64,000 bases of DNA from positions 52,436,591 through 52,500,590 of the forward strand of contig OZ022258.1 in the NCBI GenBank assembly GCA_963978905.1, given 5' to 3'. The DNA is from Trichostrongylus colubriformis (taxonomy: Eukaryota; Nematoda; Chromadorea; Rhabditida; Trichostrongylidae). The position numbers were made by a program, and so were the translations under genes. Positions within the stretch are counted from its first letter, which is position 1; each line of letters starts with the position of its first letter. Below are positions 11,843-22,839 of this stretch, one piece after another. The notes beneath the pieces were generated by a model. The model saw only the letters and a program-made list of their open reading frames with translations. It did not search any database and was not told the origin of the DNA.

Positions 11843-12239
11843 GCAACTCCCTTTCTTGGGAACAAAGAAATATCAATGCGATCTCTCCTTTTTCCCTCCC
11901 CATCGGTCATTAAATTTCCATTATTCCTTTTTAGAGGCTATTGGTACAATTTGTGGGTGGGAAGAAACGTCTATCGTAACTTAAAAGTGATGAAGTAAGG
12001 CAGTGTGAGTTCGTGAACATAAGGTGCTGGACCTGATCGCCGAACGAGCTTTGCCTCCAAGATAGACTTGAAAGCGCACAAAGAACTATTGCTACAATTC
12101 ATATCAGGATTCCAAGGAAAATATAATGCATTCACCCTGAGCGCATGTCCTGCTGAATCATAGCGTTTCAAATGTAGAGATACTCCCTCTTACACTGTAT
12201 TGAACAAACTTCACACAATAGCATAAAAACGAAATGAAT
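11843..12239. other. unassigned sequence
   Basis: No exon or repeat was recognised. Confidence 0.35.
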
Positions 12240-12640
12240 GACTGCAAAGCGCAGTGGGATCCCGTTTCCAAAACGCAAGAGAGATGACGTCAGGAGACGT
12301 CGGGAGTCGAGGGTTCCTCGGCAGGAGGGTCGTATTTGACCGGACAGGAGAGGGTAAGGGTTGTAACTGCATAGGTCAGCGATATGCAGTAGAATCTAGA
12401 CTTTTAAAAAAAATTGAGGTCAAAAATAGAATAGATTGAGGGTTGAGATATGTACATAGCAATGAAGCCCTTTGCAACTATACAATCCGGCAACAATTAC
12501 TAGTATTGTTCATAGATGTCAAGAAAGGTGGGGAGGGCTGTTCTTAGTCTCCCCGTGGAAGAAGGGGGTCGTACTGAAGCAGTCATTTTCCTCGACATCT
12601 GGGAGTGCCCTGGATGACGTACTAGACCTTGCTAACAACT
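12240..12640. repeat. dispersed repeat, family G, copy 2
   Basis: Blocks GTCGAGGGTTCCTCGGCAGG, GTCGTA-TTTGACCGGACAGG and TTGTAACTGCATAGGTCAGC recur at 62866-63090 and partly at 6690-6760. The end (GGTCGTACTGAAG, GGGAGTGCCCTGG) recurs at 7115-7170. It is non-coding. Confidence 0.6.
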
Positions 12641-12719
12641 TAACCCGATCCGACAATCTGCTGACTATTTAGTGAGCGCTACATAGTCTGCATTCTTGTA
12701 CAAGATTACAAGAAGCATA

Positions 12720-13419
12720 TTGGGTTGGTGCATAACTAATGCGGCTTCTTTCAACAATTCTATTTAGCGAAAAAATAAAATTTAGCAGAAATTCGTTCAA
12801 ATTATTATTTGGGAGCGCTTTCGCCATACCAATTAAAGGCATATTCCAGGATTATTGCGATATCACATCTCCTGCCGTGGATGGATAGTTTGACCCAAGC
12901 CACGTAGACTGTACCTTTACCGAGGTGTGGGGGGTCAGTTTCTGGAGCGTGCAGAGCCAAAGAATCAGCGCAACAGCTCGGCCCCGCCCACCCCAGCCGG
13001 GGGTCTGCCTTTACTCTTCGACTCTTATCTTTGACATAGGTAGACCAGCTACGTAGCCAAGGTCTTGAAATTGGCAGTAAACCAATCGTCTCGTGAAGTA
13101 TGCCCACTACTGAGTGATCTGACCCCACACTAAGCACCGGAACACTTGCAGCATACCCGCGGATGGGGTGGGCGGGGCCGAGCTGTTGCGCTAGATTCTT
13201 TGGCTCTGCACGCTCCAGGAACTGACCCCCACGCCTCGGTAAAGGTACAGCCCACGTGTCTTGGGTCGAACTATCCATCCACGGCAGGAGATGTGATATC
13301 CCACTAATCCTGGAATATGCCTTCAAGGACTGCTCCCCATTTAATAGTCGCCGAAACCTAAATTTCCACCACAAAAAAACGTAACAACAAAAAGCCGCAT
13401 TGATCACGCACCAACCTAA
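12720..13419. mobile_element. 700-bp palindromic mariner-type MITE with TA duplication
   Basis: The left end TTGGGTTGGTGCATAACTAA and right end CACGCACCAACCTAA are terminal repeats of the mariner type (the human MADE1/Hsmar1 ends also begin TTAGGTTGGTGCAAAAGTAA). TA flanks both sides. The interior is an almost complete inverted repeat: GCATATTCCAGGATTA, TCTCCTGCCGTGGATGG and GGCCCCGCCCACCCC are mirrored by complements. The 200-codon open frame on the minus strand at 12805-13407 is a product of this palindrome, not a gene. Transcribed, it would fold into a hairpin with arms of about 300 bp. Confidence 0.88.
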
Positions 13420-13671
13420 TATATTTCAGCCCCTTCCGGTGGTGTGTTTCAGTAACGTTCGATCACTGTTCACGCGTAGCGCTATTCGCTGAATTCCGCA
13501 GTGGCAGAGCGACTGTGATACACGTACTCCTTTTTTCGAAGAGTGATTTGTTCACCAACTTCCCAGTTATGATTTTTTATCATTCTGATTCATACATCCG
13601 TGTGGCTCTGTCTGCGCATTTGCGTGCACTACAATGTTTACAGGAACCTATGTAATGTTACACTCTTTGCT
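13420..13671. other. unassigned sequence
   Basis: Nothing was recognised in this short gap. Confidence 0.35.
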
Positions 13672-13970
13672 CATAAAGGATAAAGGATAAAGTTTTTGAC
13701 GTTAATCAATCCCTTCCTGAGATGCGACGCTTATTCGAGTTCCATTCAAAGTCGTGATGGCTGGTGATTGTGGTGTAGCATATACAATGACTTGCGGTGG
13801 CCAGCCCATGTGCATGTCAGTGCTTTTATCCTCCCGGACCAATTTATCGACGCCAGAGGGATGGAGGGCTTGCATGGTCTGAGCGGGCGTTGATGCGGGA
13901 TTTGATCCCCGCACCATGGGAATGGGGTGCGCGCCACCTGTCACTACACCACCTCCTCCCCCAATCTCTG
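13672..13970 (-). mobile_element. tRNA-derived SINE
   Basis: Read on the minus strand, the head (near 13955 to 13895) has a type-2 RNA polymerase III promoter: an A-box-like TAGTGACAGGTGG and a B box GGATCAAATCC that fits GGWTCRANNCC exactly. A body of about 200 bp follows, ending in a tail of TCCTTTA repeats at 13672-13695. A related 3' half lies at 27105-27200. The head is no functional tRNA because the acceptor stem and anticodon arm do not fold. The family name is not known to me. Confidence 0.65.
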
Positions 13971-14264
13971 TACATACATGACAAAATTTGAACTGTCCGA
14001 ATAATTATAGCACAGCACACACAAGCGAGCACAGCTTCATTCATCAAAAATGCACCAATTGCAAGTATTGCATAATAGAATCGAAATGGTATCAAATTGA
14101 GAACATCGTTAATTATAAATTTTGCTAATTTTCTATTAGAATGCTGGACATACACGGGATCAAAATACAATCAGATAGGTTTGTATCCGAATATAGTTTT
14201 TCTCAGTATGAGCAGTATTCTAGAGTTAGAATGTAAGCTGTCTTCTTCTGAAAACTCTGCAGGA

Positions 14265-15571
14265 CTAACCATGCATTCCTAAAATTATAGTCATTTCAAT
14301 AACTTTTCTTCAATTGTTTCGCTCACAAATAACGATGGCACTCACCGAAGGGGCCCATTCCGCCGTATGGACCAAATCCCATACCGCCGTATGGACTGCC
14401 GTATGGGCCTCCAAAACCTCCACCATATGGACCATAGCCCCAGAAATAGTGATGATGATAATAATTCTTACGACCTTAAATGTTGGAATACTTGTGAAAT
14501 ATAACATTAATACATTAGGTCATTCGAAAAGTTCTTGCGGGAAGTTTTTGAACTCCAAATCCATGTGTGAATATGTCGATTCATGTACAATATAATCAAT
14601 CGAGACAACTTGCTATTTCGATTGAACAGATCTATGGGAGTCTAGGGGCGAAGGCAACTTAAGCATGCTTGGCCGTGAAGCGTCTCACCGACAAAAAGCT
14701 GTCCAGATGCTTGAAAAATAGTAATCGGTGGGAGCCAGGTCAGATGAGTATGGTGGATGCGGCAGAGTTTCGCATTCCAGCTCATTCAGTTTCTGCAGGA
14801 TCGTCTGTGCGCCATGGGACCGTGCCTCATCGTGAGAGCGAAGGGTTCTTTCCTGTTAGTCGGTACTGGGCTCATGATCTGCCGTTTTCGGTGCAACTTG
14901 CTGAGTGTGTACCCCTATGTCAGGATTTCGCACCGCGGCATGTCGTAAGCGAAGCAGTGCTGAAGAGCTAAAGGTGCCATGTTGTTGTGTTCCGAAGCGA
15001 TTACAAGTCAATTGCGTATCGCGCCCCTAATATTACCGTGTAATCGCTTCAAGACCCAACTATCGTGACGCGCATAGCCGGCACACAGTGTGTCGCACGA
15101 CGCTCGTCGTCGTGCGAAATCCTGACATAAGGGTGCACACCTAACTCGCCGACTTCCCCACACTACTTTTTGTCGTTATAGTTTTGCTGTTGTCCATGAA
15201 GTGATGGTAGGTTGGAGCCACCGTAGATCACCGTGCCGCCTCCATGGTGTCGTTGCATCGTTTGTATGCCGAAGGGGAAGACAGTACTGGAAAAATGGCC
15301 AGATCTACCGCTTGTCCCTTTGGTTCTAGAGACTTTGGAAAAATTCAGAACTTGTTCTAAGACGGAACATTTTAATGGTTGAATTTGAGCTGAGATAGAA
15401 GCTGGCTTAACACGATCTCTGGAGAGGACTAAAAAGTTCAGAAAGTGGAAAGTTCTATACCGCGAGAGCTTTCCGAATCACCTCATGGTATGAATCTGTG
15501 AAAGAATTTGACTTACCATACACTGAAACTGCTACGTATAGAAGCAAAATTACCAAGAAAGCGCCTTTCAT
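14265..15571 (-). CDS. secreted Gly/Tyr-rich peptide, 65 residues, three exons
   Basis: Exons are 15517-15571, 14346-14474 and 14265-14278; donors GTAAGT and GTGAGT, acceptors TTTAAG and TTTTAG, with phases that match at both junctions. Exon 1 encodes a clean signal peptide (MKGAFLVILLLYVAVSVYG) and starts one base after TTTACAG, a likely trans-splice or intron acceptor. Exon 2 encodes the mature peptide: RKN, YYHHHYFWG, then repeats of the kind GYGPYGGG, GGPYGSPYGG and FGPYGG. The last exon adds only GMHG and the stop. Composition resembles the Tyr/Gly-rich neuropeptide-like and caenacin antimicrobial peptides of Caenorhabditis; that link is by composition only, and a cuticle or eggshell role is possible. 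Intron 1 holds a hAT-like MITE (14906-15140). Confidence 0.75.
14906..15140. mobile_element. hAT-like MITE, family H, copy 2
   Basis: Ends are GTGTGTACCCCTATGTCAGG and CCTGACATAAGGGTGCACAC, with the internal family blocks CGCACCGCGGCATGTCG and GCGATTACAAGTCAA. It sits in intron 1 of the Gly/Tyr-rich peptide gene. Confidence 0.8.
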
Positions 15572-15822
15572 CCTGTAAATTGATGGTTAATCAATCGGCG
15601 ATTAAAACTTAGGAAAAGCAAGAAAATGGCATAGCAATATCAAACTTGAGTAGAAAAAATTAGGTACGCCACAGAACAAATTTTTAATGGAAATTCTTTG
15701 ATGATTTACCACAGCTGAGGCCTGCCACGATTAGTTTGTAATTAACGTGTCAGTGATTAACAGAGGATGAAAACTAAGTAGTATAGGCGATGAGAAGGTG
15801 TAGAGCAAAGGGAGCCGGTGCC

Positions 15823-15879
15823 GGCGAATGGGCGCTGTACGGAGGCGGCTACCCTGTCTCCGTACCGCGCCCATTCGCC
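15823..15879. repeat. 57-bp hairpin
   Basis: The arms GGCGAATGGGCGCTGTACGG and CCGTACCGCGCCCATTCGCC pair with one mismatch over 21 bp around a 15-base loop. It may be a tiny MITE or a structured RNA; no flanking duplication was seen. Confidence 0.6.
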
Positions 15880-16585
15880 AACTAGTGACGTTGGTTGGCT
15901 CTTCTTGCATTGTACTTGGTGATAACGTGACTGATTGGTGTTACTACGCTGTAAAGTGGTCATTATGTCTCACATCACGAATTGGAAAGTGCAATTCACC
16001 GAAGGAGCCCAAAAAAGTGGCTGATCGCTTATGGGGTTTACTATTCAGAGATGCATTCCTTGGTATTACTTACTCGCGCACAGTTCAGAAGACTAGGTTT
16101 GTTATTCTCGGACCAGTCGGTAAATCGAAAGACAAGAAGAACACAGCAGCAGCCGAAGCGCTAGCCGAATAGCGATAGCGTGGAACTATGCGTTACATAT
16201 GTGACTTTCTTTTTTTATTCGCCGTATTTCGTTGCATTGTCAGATGTTACAGAAACGCCATACATGACAAGGAACCAGTGTCAAATTGGGCTAATCGATT
16301 TTGGGAGTGCTAGAAAATGATACGTCCGCTCCATTTTTTGCATACTTCCAATTTCAATCTTTTCGTATAAATACGGTCGCATACGCAAACTCTTAAGTCA
16401 TGACAAAAATAACTACTGTTTTTGCACCTGCTATGTTCCATTGGTCATTATTCATTGAAAACTTGAGCGAGTTTAGTAATTTAATATATTGTTCGGAAGC
16501 ACAGTTTTCAAGCTATCGTCCCAATTTTTCACTTTTCTCTGCCACCATTTCTTCTATGATTTTGGGTCGCCCGCGAAGATGTTAT
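15880..16585. other. unassigned sequence
   Basis: No supported exon. An open frame at 15828-16172 overlaps the hairpin and lacks recognisable features. Confidence 0.35.
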
Positions 16586-16589
16586 CAAG

Positions 16590-17683
16590 ATGCAAAATCC
16601 GAGTATCACGCTTCACGAGTACAGACTCGGCCGTAATGCTGCGGGAGCAGCTAGGAATATCACCAACGCATGGGGCGAGGGTACATATGTACTACAAATG
16701 AGCGCACCACGCGTAGTTGGTTCCACAAATTCCGAAATAGAGACTTCAACCTGGAAGATCAGGGAGGAATCGGTCGGTCATCGGAAGTCAAAGTCGACGA
16801 ATCGGAGGTGCAGATAGTCGATATGACTCGGACAAAAGGTGATTTCCAGAGATCATAACCCAGCAAGTAGTTAACGAAAATGGAGGCGCGAGATACTGCT
16901 GGAATAAGTACAGAAAGCTCTTCAAAATACAGTCAAACAAACACTCCAAACTAGTTACATACGACCAACATGCCGCATGATTTCAAGCCGTCCAGAGACC
17001 ACATCCGCAACGTCATACTCTTACTATCGCTATCTGGCCAAGAACCCGCGGATATCGACAGACGCCTAAAGGAAGTTTGAAAGGAGCATGCCCCCGTCAG
17101 AAGTACAGTGTACTTGTGGCATTCGAAGTTTGCGTCAGGCGACTATTCCATCGAAGATGAAGACAGCATTTTGTGGAGCGTACACGACGTAAAGTATTGG
17201 GAGCTGCTCAATGAAGGTACAACAGTATCCGCCGACGTCTACATTTGTCAGTTGAATTGAAGGCAAATATCCAAAATTCGCTACGGCAACAGTCACATGT
17301 CTATTTCCAGCACGATAAGGCGAGACCGTACACTGCAAGATCGACCAAGGCCAAGCTGTTGTCGTACTGTTGCACCGTGCTTCCACAACTACCGTACTCT
17401 CCAAACTGGTCCCTTCGAACTTCCACCTTTTCTCCCACCCTAAACGCCACCTGGACGGACAAGACTTGAAAGCTCGCGACGACGTCAAGAAGGCACTCGA
17501 TAACTTCTTCAAGGTCCTGCCCCCGGCCTTCTGGAGCAAGGGGATCCACGCACTGCCTATCTGGTGGTAGATGGTCTTCGATAAATATGGAGCATATTAC
17601 AAGTGAGTCCCAGTTGTCGTTAAAAAGTTGTACGATAAAAATAAAATTCGTCAAATTGTCCGATTCATATCGACTCAACCTAA
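16590..17683 (+). pseudogene. degenerate mariner transposase
   Basis: The protein order of a mariner transposase can be followed through several frameshifts. It begins with an N-terminal helix-turn-helix (EYRLGRNAAGAARNI, then NERTTRSWFHKFRNRDFNLED) near 16615-16770. A catalytic-domain piece with QHDKARPYTA lies near 17300. The C-terminal FHLF-HPKRHLDGQDLK and KKALDNFF-PP-FW-KGIHALP-W follow to 17568. The first acidic motif is not recoverable. The 3' terminal repeat ends CTCAACCTAA at 17683, followed by TA; no matching left end was found. The element is dead. Confidence 0.85.
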
Positions 17684-17689
17684 TAGAAG

Positions 17690-18130
17690 CCAATCCAAAA
17701 GCATGCAAAAGGGAAATTGCTGAAGAGCACTGTTGACTTCGGAACTGTAGCACGTCGTTTGAAGAAAACTGGAAAGGCGAAAAAAAAATTTTGACAAGTG
17801 GATTCCGCCTATGTTGACTGAGAACCAGCAGTCTAGTCGTCTCGAAGTTCGTTCGTCTCATCTTTTGCGGAACAAAAACGACCTTTCCTGCAACGCAATG
17901 TGACGTGTGACGAAAAATCCAGTTAATACGACAATAGACGACGGTCAGGGCAGTGCTTCGATTACAACGAAGCTCCTAAACATTTTCAAAGCCGGAGTTG
18001 CATTAAAAAAGGTCATACTGACTGTTTGGTCATCCACCACAACTTTCTGGCTACAGGAGAAACCATCACAGGCAGAAAGGGCGCGATCCTACATGCTCCA
18101 TGACAATGCCCGACCGCATACTTCATTGAT
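17690..18130 (+). pseudogene. second mari­ner transposase remnant
   Basis: Directly after the first remnant, other mariner blocks appear in the same direction. DKWIPPMLTENQQSSRLEVR and LLRNKNDL lie at 17795-17880, corresponding to the linker before the catalytic domain. A damaged catalytic stretch (KVILTVWSS) leads to a well-preserved LHDNARPHTS at 18095-18130. It is a different, shorter copy, truncated at both ends with frameshifts. No function is expected. Confidence 0.75.
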
Positions 18131-18135
18131 GACAT

Positions 18136-18770
18136 AAAAGCCGATAGAGTTGGGTGTGGAACTCTCGCTGGTCTGCCAGGTACTCTTATTTTCAGATTTT
18201 GCATATATGTCGACTTTCTGGTTAGCCGTGCCAGCGCTTAGAGCCCAAGAACCAGGACTTCTATTAGTGTGTGATATTCGTGTTCAGCAGACCATTACCA
18301 TAGTCAGTACGTTCAACAGAAAAAGGTCACTGGTCGATCTCAGAATGACATACATGTGCTATTTTTTCGCCACTGTGTAGCACTGCTTGATGAGTCCACG
18401 TGAAAGGTGTTCATCCTGCACATATTCCACTGTGAATTTTGAAAATTCTATAGTGAATTTAGTCAAAGCCTTTGGCTGTTCGCTGTGCAAGTATGAAAGT
18501 GACTATGTGCCCATGATTTCTCTATCACTTATGTGATTAAAAGGCCTACTTCGAATTTGGTGGACTGTGGACTTCGTGTGCGACCTTTTCACTCGAAAAC
18601 TTACTAAAGGTTCTGTAGCATAAATATGGCCCATGATAGCAGCTACTGCTATGTGATTCTCCACTAACTTACTTTTAGTCCTGTTAGTTGCACTCATACT
18701 ACCAAGGAGCGGCATCAGATGTTGACGCAGGCCCCTCCACGGCACAAGACGGATTTGGGTGACCGGTGAA
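18136..18770. other. unassigned sequence
   Basis: No exon or repeat was recognised. Confidence 0.35.
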
Positions 18771-18772
18771 TT

Positions 18773-19301
18773 ATTAGGTTGTTCGGACTGATGTCGGAGA
18801 ACAATGTATAGTTAATAAATTTATTGACATCGTGTACCGTGGATTTTGGAGTATTCGTACGGTCTGAAAGTTTGCGTACAGAAAGGACAGGTTGAGCCAC
18901 ACAGGTAGCGAGCACGACCCGTTTGTTCTGTGTTTGTGGTCGAGATTTCTTGAGCGATTCGTCACCGTTGTCGAACTTGTGGTACCAGTAGAAGCACGTC
19001 GAGCGACAGGGGGCTTGCCCCTTCGTTGTCTCCTGCAGAAAGCGATGGGTCTCGTTCGCGGATCGGCCGGAGCGGTACTGCAGAAGAAGCGGAACTGGAC
19101 GGTACAGCATCTTCTTGCCATTCATCGCGAAGCACTACTGAGAACAGGAGACAATATGTCGCACATGCTGCTGACAGGTACATATACCGGACATGAGACA
19201 CAAATCCCTTAAGTTAGGTCCGCTCACAACATCGGGTGACAAAGATATGTTCTTTCGAGCCCTACCATGCATTTAGTCCGAAAACTTTCCGGACAACCTA
19301 A
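18773..19301 (-). mobile_element. internally deleted mariner element encoding only the DNA-binding half
   Basis: The inverted ends TTAGGTTGTTCGGACTGATG and GAAAACTTTCCGGACAACCTAA are flanked by TA on both sides. The minus-strand frame 18715-19125 starts with ATG and is intact for 136 codons. It reads LLLQYRSGRSANETHRFLQE, then STCFYWYHKFDNGDESLKKS (helix-turn-helix 1), then PVLSVRKLSDRTNTPKSTVH (helix-turn-helix 2). It then runs into the opposite terminal repeat; the DDD catalytic domain is missing. The element is therefore mobile only in trans. The product could still bind terminal repeats and act as a repressor, which is inference. Hookworm mariners such as bandit belong to this broad family. 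Confidence 0.85.
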
Positions 19302-20073
19302 TATTACCACCGTAACAAGAGCGCAACGTGCACTCTGAAGGTCTTTACACCAGCGCGGTCCATTGAATATGGTGAAGTTGAGATGATCGAAGAGCCACGG
19401 ATCTCTCCTGGTGTAATCTTATCCCGTATTTGATGGTTAAGTTCCAGCCTAGACTGACAGAAGATACTTTTTAACAGGTGAAGTAAGGACCTCATTCAAA
19501 TAATTCGAACTGCTAAACGGTAGGTTTAGCGAACACAGCCTATAGGTGAAAAAGCGAGCCTATCAAGACCAACAGCTGGGATTAATATTTGTTTGTTATG
19601 AATTATTATTGTTTAATCATGATGTGAATCTTTGCTTCAAATCATGTGCCAATGGAACACTCACTTGCGCGTTGTCATCCCTCACTTGAAAACATTCACA
19701 GTCACCACTAATGTAAATTGAAGTGTGCATTTTTATCTAAGCTTTATTGAGGGGTGGAAAGAGTTTTTCCATCAACTAAGGTTTAGAGAAAAACCTAAGC
19801 AAGATGGTGCCGGAAGCCGAGGGCAGTGAAGTTCCTCCCCCAATTACATAAGCACCTAAATCAAATTCATATGGCGCGTCGCAACAGTGTTGAGGTGCTT
19901 ATGTAGGTGAGGGCACAGTCATTTTCGCGCTGTCATCTCTCACCGGATTCTCTATCCATGAATCTGTAGAAGCAACTGAAGGCTTCGGTGCCAACGTGGG
20001 GGAGAGGGAAACAACCTATGCGCTCGGCGTTCGAAGCTATTTTTGTTCATGTCTGCTGAGCCTTAATTGGGAC
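19302..20073. other. unassigned sequence
   Basis: A short inverted pair (TACATAAGCACCTAA / AGGTGCTTATGTA) lies near 19845-19910. No gene was recognised. Confidence 0.35.
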
Positions 20074-20424
20074 CCTTTCGCTTAAAGGCACCGGTAGGAG
20101 TAAGGGAAGACTGAGATTCTCTGAAAACGGACCTTCTGCTCTAAAAGAGGTTATATGTTGCGAAAATCGCACTAAGAAAGAGCGGCTTGGGGTCTTATGG
20201 CGACCCCGCAGCTCGTTATGCCTTTATGTCGTTTTGCGGCCGGGGGAGTCGCCGTGGAGAGGCGGGACAACAATCGCGGCCGGCTCTGGCCTGTCTTCAG
20301 TCTACTCCGGCTAGAGTCGCGAAGAAGGAGGATTTTCGGGTTTCTATTTCTCGGTTTTTTCGTGAGCACCTCTACTTTCGTAGTCCCCCCAATTTGCCAA
20401 ATTTACCCCTACCGATGTCTTTAA
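20074..20424. mobile_element. MITE, TTTAAAGGCA-type ends
   Basis: Inverted ends CTTAAAGGCACCGGTAGGAG and CTACCGATGTCTTTAAAG bound a GC-rich non-coding interior. The ends are related to the elements at 51716-52277 and 21126-21690. Confidence 0.65.
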
Positions 20425-20445
20425 AGATGGACGTCTTGTACAGGA

Positions 20446-20587
20446 GAAGGGAAGGGACGGTTTTGGATGTGTGACGAGAATGAGAGTACGTGAGAGAGTG
20501 AGAAGGTGTGGCGGTGAGAGAGATCGATACACGTTTATCCAAGTCCGTGCGCCTCGCCCTGCCAGGCGTTGGGAAATGGACTGTACT
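20446..20587. mobile_element. MITE, family C (CATTT-GGAGCGC hairpin), divergent copy
   Basis: This 140-bp fold-back element ends GTTGGGAAATGGACTGTA and shows the family core of GAGAGTGAGA repeats followed by ATCCAAGTCCGTGCGCCTCG. Better copies lie at 44728-44884 and 46318-46455. Confidence 0.55.
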
Positions 20588-21125
20588 ATACGCGATTAGG
20601 CGTCGGAAAATACTGATTTCTACATCAGCTGGCCTACATTTTGTCACTATGTGTACCAAATGGCACACGCTATTGCCACCTCGAATCTGATTGGAAGTGA
20701 GATGTGTGGCGAAAAATCGGTGTAGGTGAACCACGCCGCATCGAAAACGCACCGCCAGGTTCAAGGAGAAGTGAGAGCAAGAAAGTCTTTTCGGTAAATG
20801 AACATTCCACTCGAGGAGATATGATCTGTAGTAAACTCCTATTGGAGAAGCGTGGTATGATAGCGCTGGTTTTATGGCGTTCCCACAGCGCAGTTTCACA
20901 TCTGCTAGACAGCGTATGCAGCTGGTTGGTTGGTTGAGCCTCTCGCCATCTGCATATACCCCTACAGTTAGAGATGAAGATGGAGCGAAAGCAAGAGCAT
21001 CAAATAGAAGTATTTTGGGCTGCCACTCCTCGGCTTTCTGACCGTTTTATTCCGCGATTTCCCTTTTACTACTAATGGCCTTGACTCCATATTCCACGAT
21101 CGTTCCACAATCCGCCAAAATTACC
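20588..21125. other. unassigned sequence
   Basis: No exon or repeat was recognised. Confidence 0.35.
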
Positions 21126-21690
21126 CCTAAGGGTCTACCTAAAGACAACATTAGAGGTAATGTGGTTATTGAGAAATCCCTAATAGCAGCCACTTACATG
21201 GAAACTATGAGCCTAAGAAGGCTATCTGTGGCGAAATTCCGGTGGAAAACTGCGCCTCCGAGGTGTAGGCGCAACGGATAGGAGCTGCCGCCTTTGGATG
21301 ATCGACCCCGCCGCCAAGCTACGTGATACCTGGTTGGCTACGATGAGAGCAGCCAAGGATATGCGATGAGATCGAAGGTATTGCAGCGCGCTTTCGCAGT
21401 TTTAGCCTGAAGCTCACTTCAGAAAAAAGATGCTGTCGTATTTCCAAACATTCCCGTGTTTACCTGGCAGCATTCCAATGGAAATTTCGTTCGGAGTATC
21501 CGCCTTTTGACGGAATGGTCATCCGCGTTGAGGACCAAAGAGAGAAGGGGGTGCTATTTCTCGCGTTATTGGCCATTTCCATCCGTTTTTCCTCCATTGT
21601 CCTGTCACAAAGCAACTCGACTTTTATATTCACTACTCCTTTTACTTTTCGTCCGAATTTCCCCCAATACTGCCTTTAAGGTTGCTTCAA
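21126..21690. mobile_element. MITE, ~560-bp family T5, copy 1
   Basis: Shared blocks with 51716-52277 and 58556-59235, in the same order, are GAGAAATCCCTA, GCTATCTGTGGCGAAAT, CGCGCTTTCGCAGTTTTAG, GATGCTGTCGTATTTCCAAA and TTTTACTTTTCGTCCGA. It is non-coding in all three copies. Confidence 0.75.
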
Positions 21691-22839
21691 TTGAGCACTG
21701 TATCCTTGACATTTCCCTGATATGAAACGGAAAACATGACATCTAAACATTTTCCACATTCAAAACACAAACAATAACAATTTCAACGTTTACTCAACAT
21801 TCCACGTAAACGTGCACCACTGCAATATCGGGTGTGCTGACGATTTAACGTCGGACAGATCTTACTTAATGAGATTATCTCTTACATGACAGTTCTTCCT
21901 GTATGAACATTATCTATTACGTCCTGCCAAAGATCCAAAAGGACTCAGAAGGGTAAGGTCTTCAGTGTCACTACGCTACAACAACGGATCGATATATACA
22001 AAAACGCTGTGAACACACAATTTTGATGTTCTGAATATAAATTAATGAGTGAAGCTTCACATATGTATAACACATAGCTAAACTACTCATGCCTGTATGT
22101 ATTGACACGATACTAAATACACTACGATTATTAAATTAAATAGCAGTGAAATGATTTAAACATGGGAATTTGAGAGCGACCATGCCGAACCATATCCAGT
22201 TGAGAGGAGTGACGCATATGAGCTGCGACGGTCGCTGAGGTGGCTGTTTGGTTCCTGCAAAGCAACAATGCGGTTCATTATTTTACGAGTTTTTTTTTCT
22301 TTTCCTCAGATTCCGAACAGATAACTTTCAAAATTTCTCGAAAAAAGCTGAATGACGAGGTTTGAAGTCGAGCAGCTTTACAGCTTCCCATGACACACTG
22401 ACGTTGTGAGCTAATTCAGCTCTTCAACTAAATCCGATTTTCCAGAACTTTCATACTTTCAGGTTCTGTTAACTGATAGTCGATTAGACGAGTAAAGGCT
22501 GAAGGCTATGGTACGCATACAGTCTGCTCCCTTTTGTAGTGCTTAGGGCACATACAGAAGGAGCTGTGCGGCGTCGCGTTGGTTGCATACCTTCGCATTG
22601 GATCCCTAATAACCCCAATTGGTATGCGCCGCGCATGTGCTGTTCGCGATGCCGCACTGGTTCCTCCTGCACCATGCCCCATCTATGCACCCATTCTGAA
22701 AGCACTGTGAGGGCATACGTGAACACTGCTCTTAAAAAGATTGACAACATTTGCCTTATTGCATTACTTCATAAAACTACTGAATTCTTCACCGACTGTG
22801 CGACACAGAAGACTTCCGATTCCAGGATTGATCAGCATC
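21691..22839. other. unassigned sequence
   Basis: Downstream flank of the sulfotransferase gene. No exon, repeat or RNA gene was recognised. A minus-strand AATAAG string near 22755, 85 bases past the stop, might serve as a variant poly(A) signal. Confidence 0.35.

Noticed and set aside
12805..13407. 200-codon open frame on the minus strand, the longest in the window
   Set aside because: It spans the palindromic mariner-type MITE almost end to end; both arms give complementary frames and no protein family is visible.
20372..20899. 175-codon minus-strand open frame
   Set aside because: It runs across the boundary of two MITEs and unique DNA; composition and context do not support a gene.
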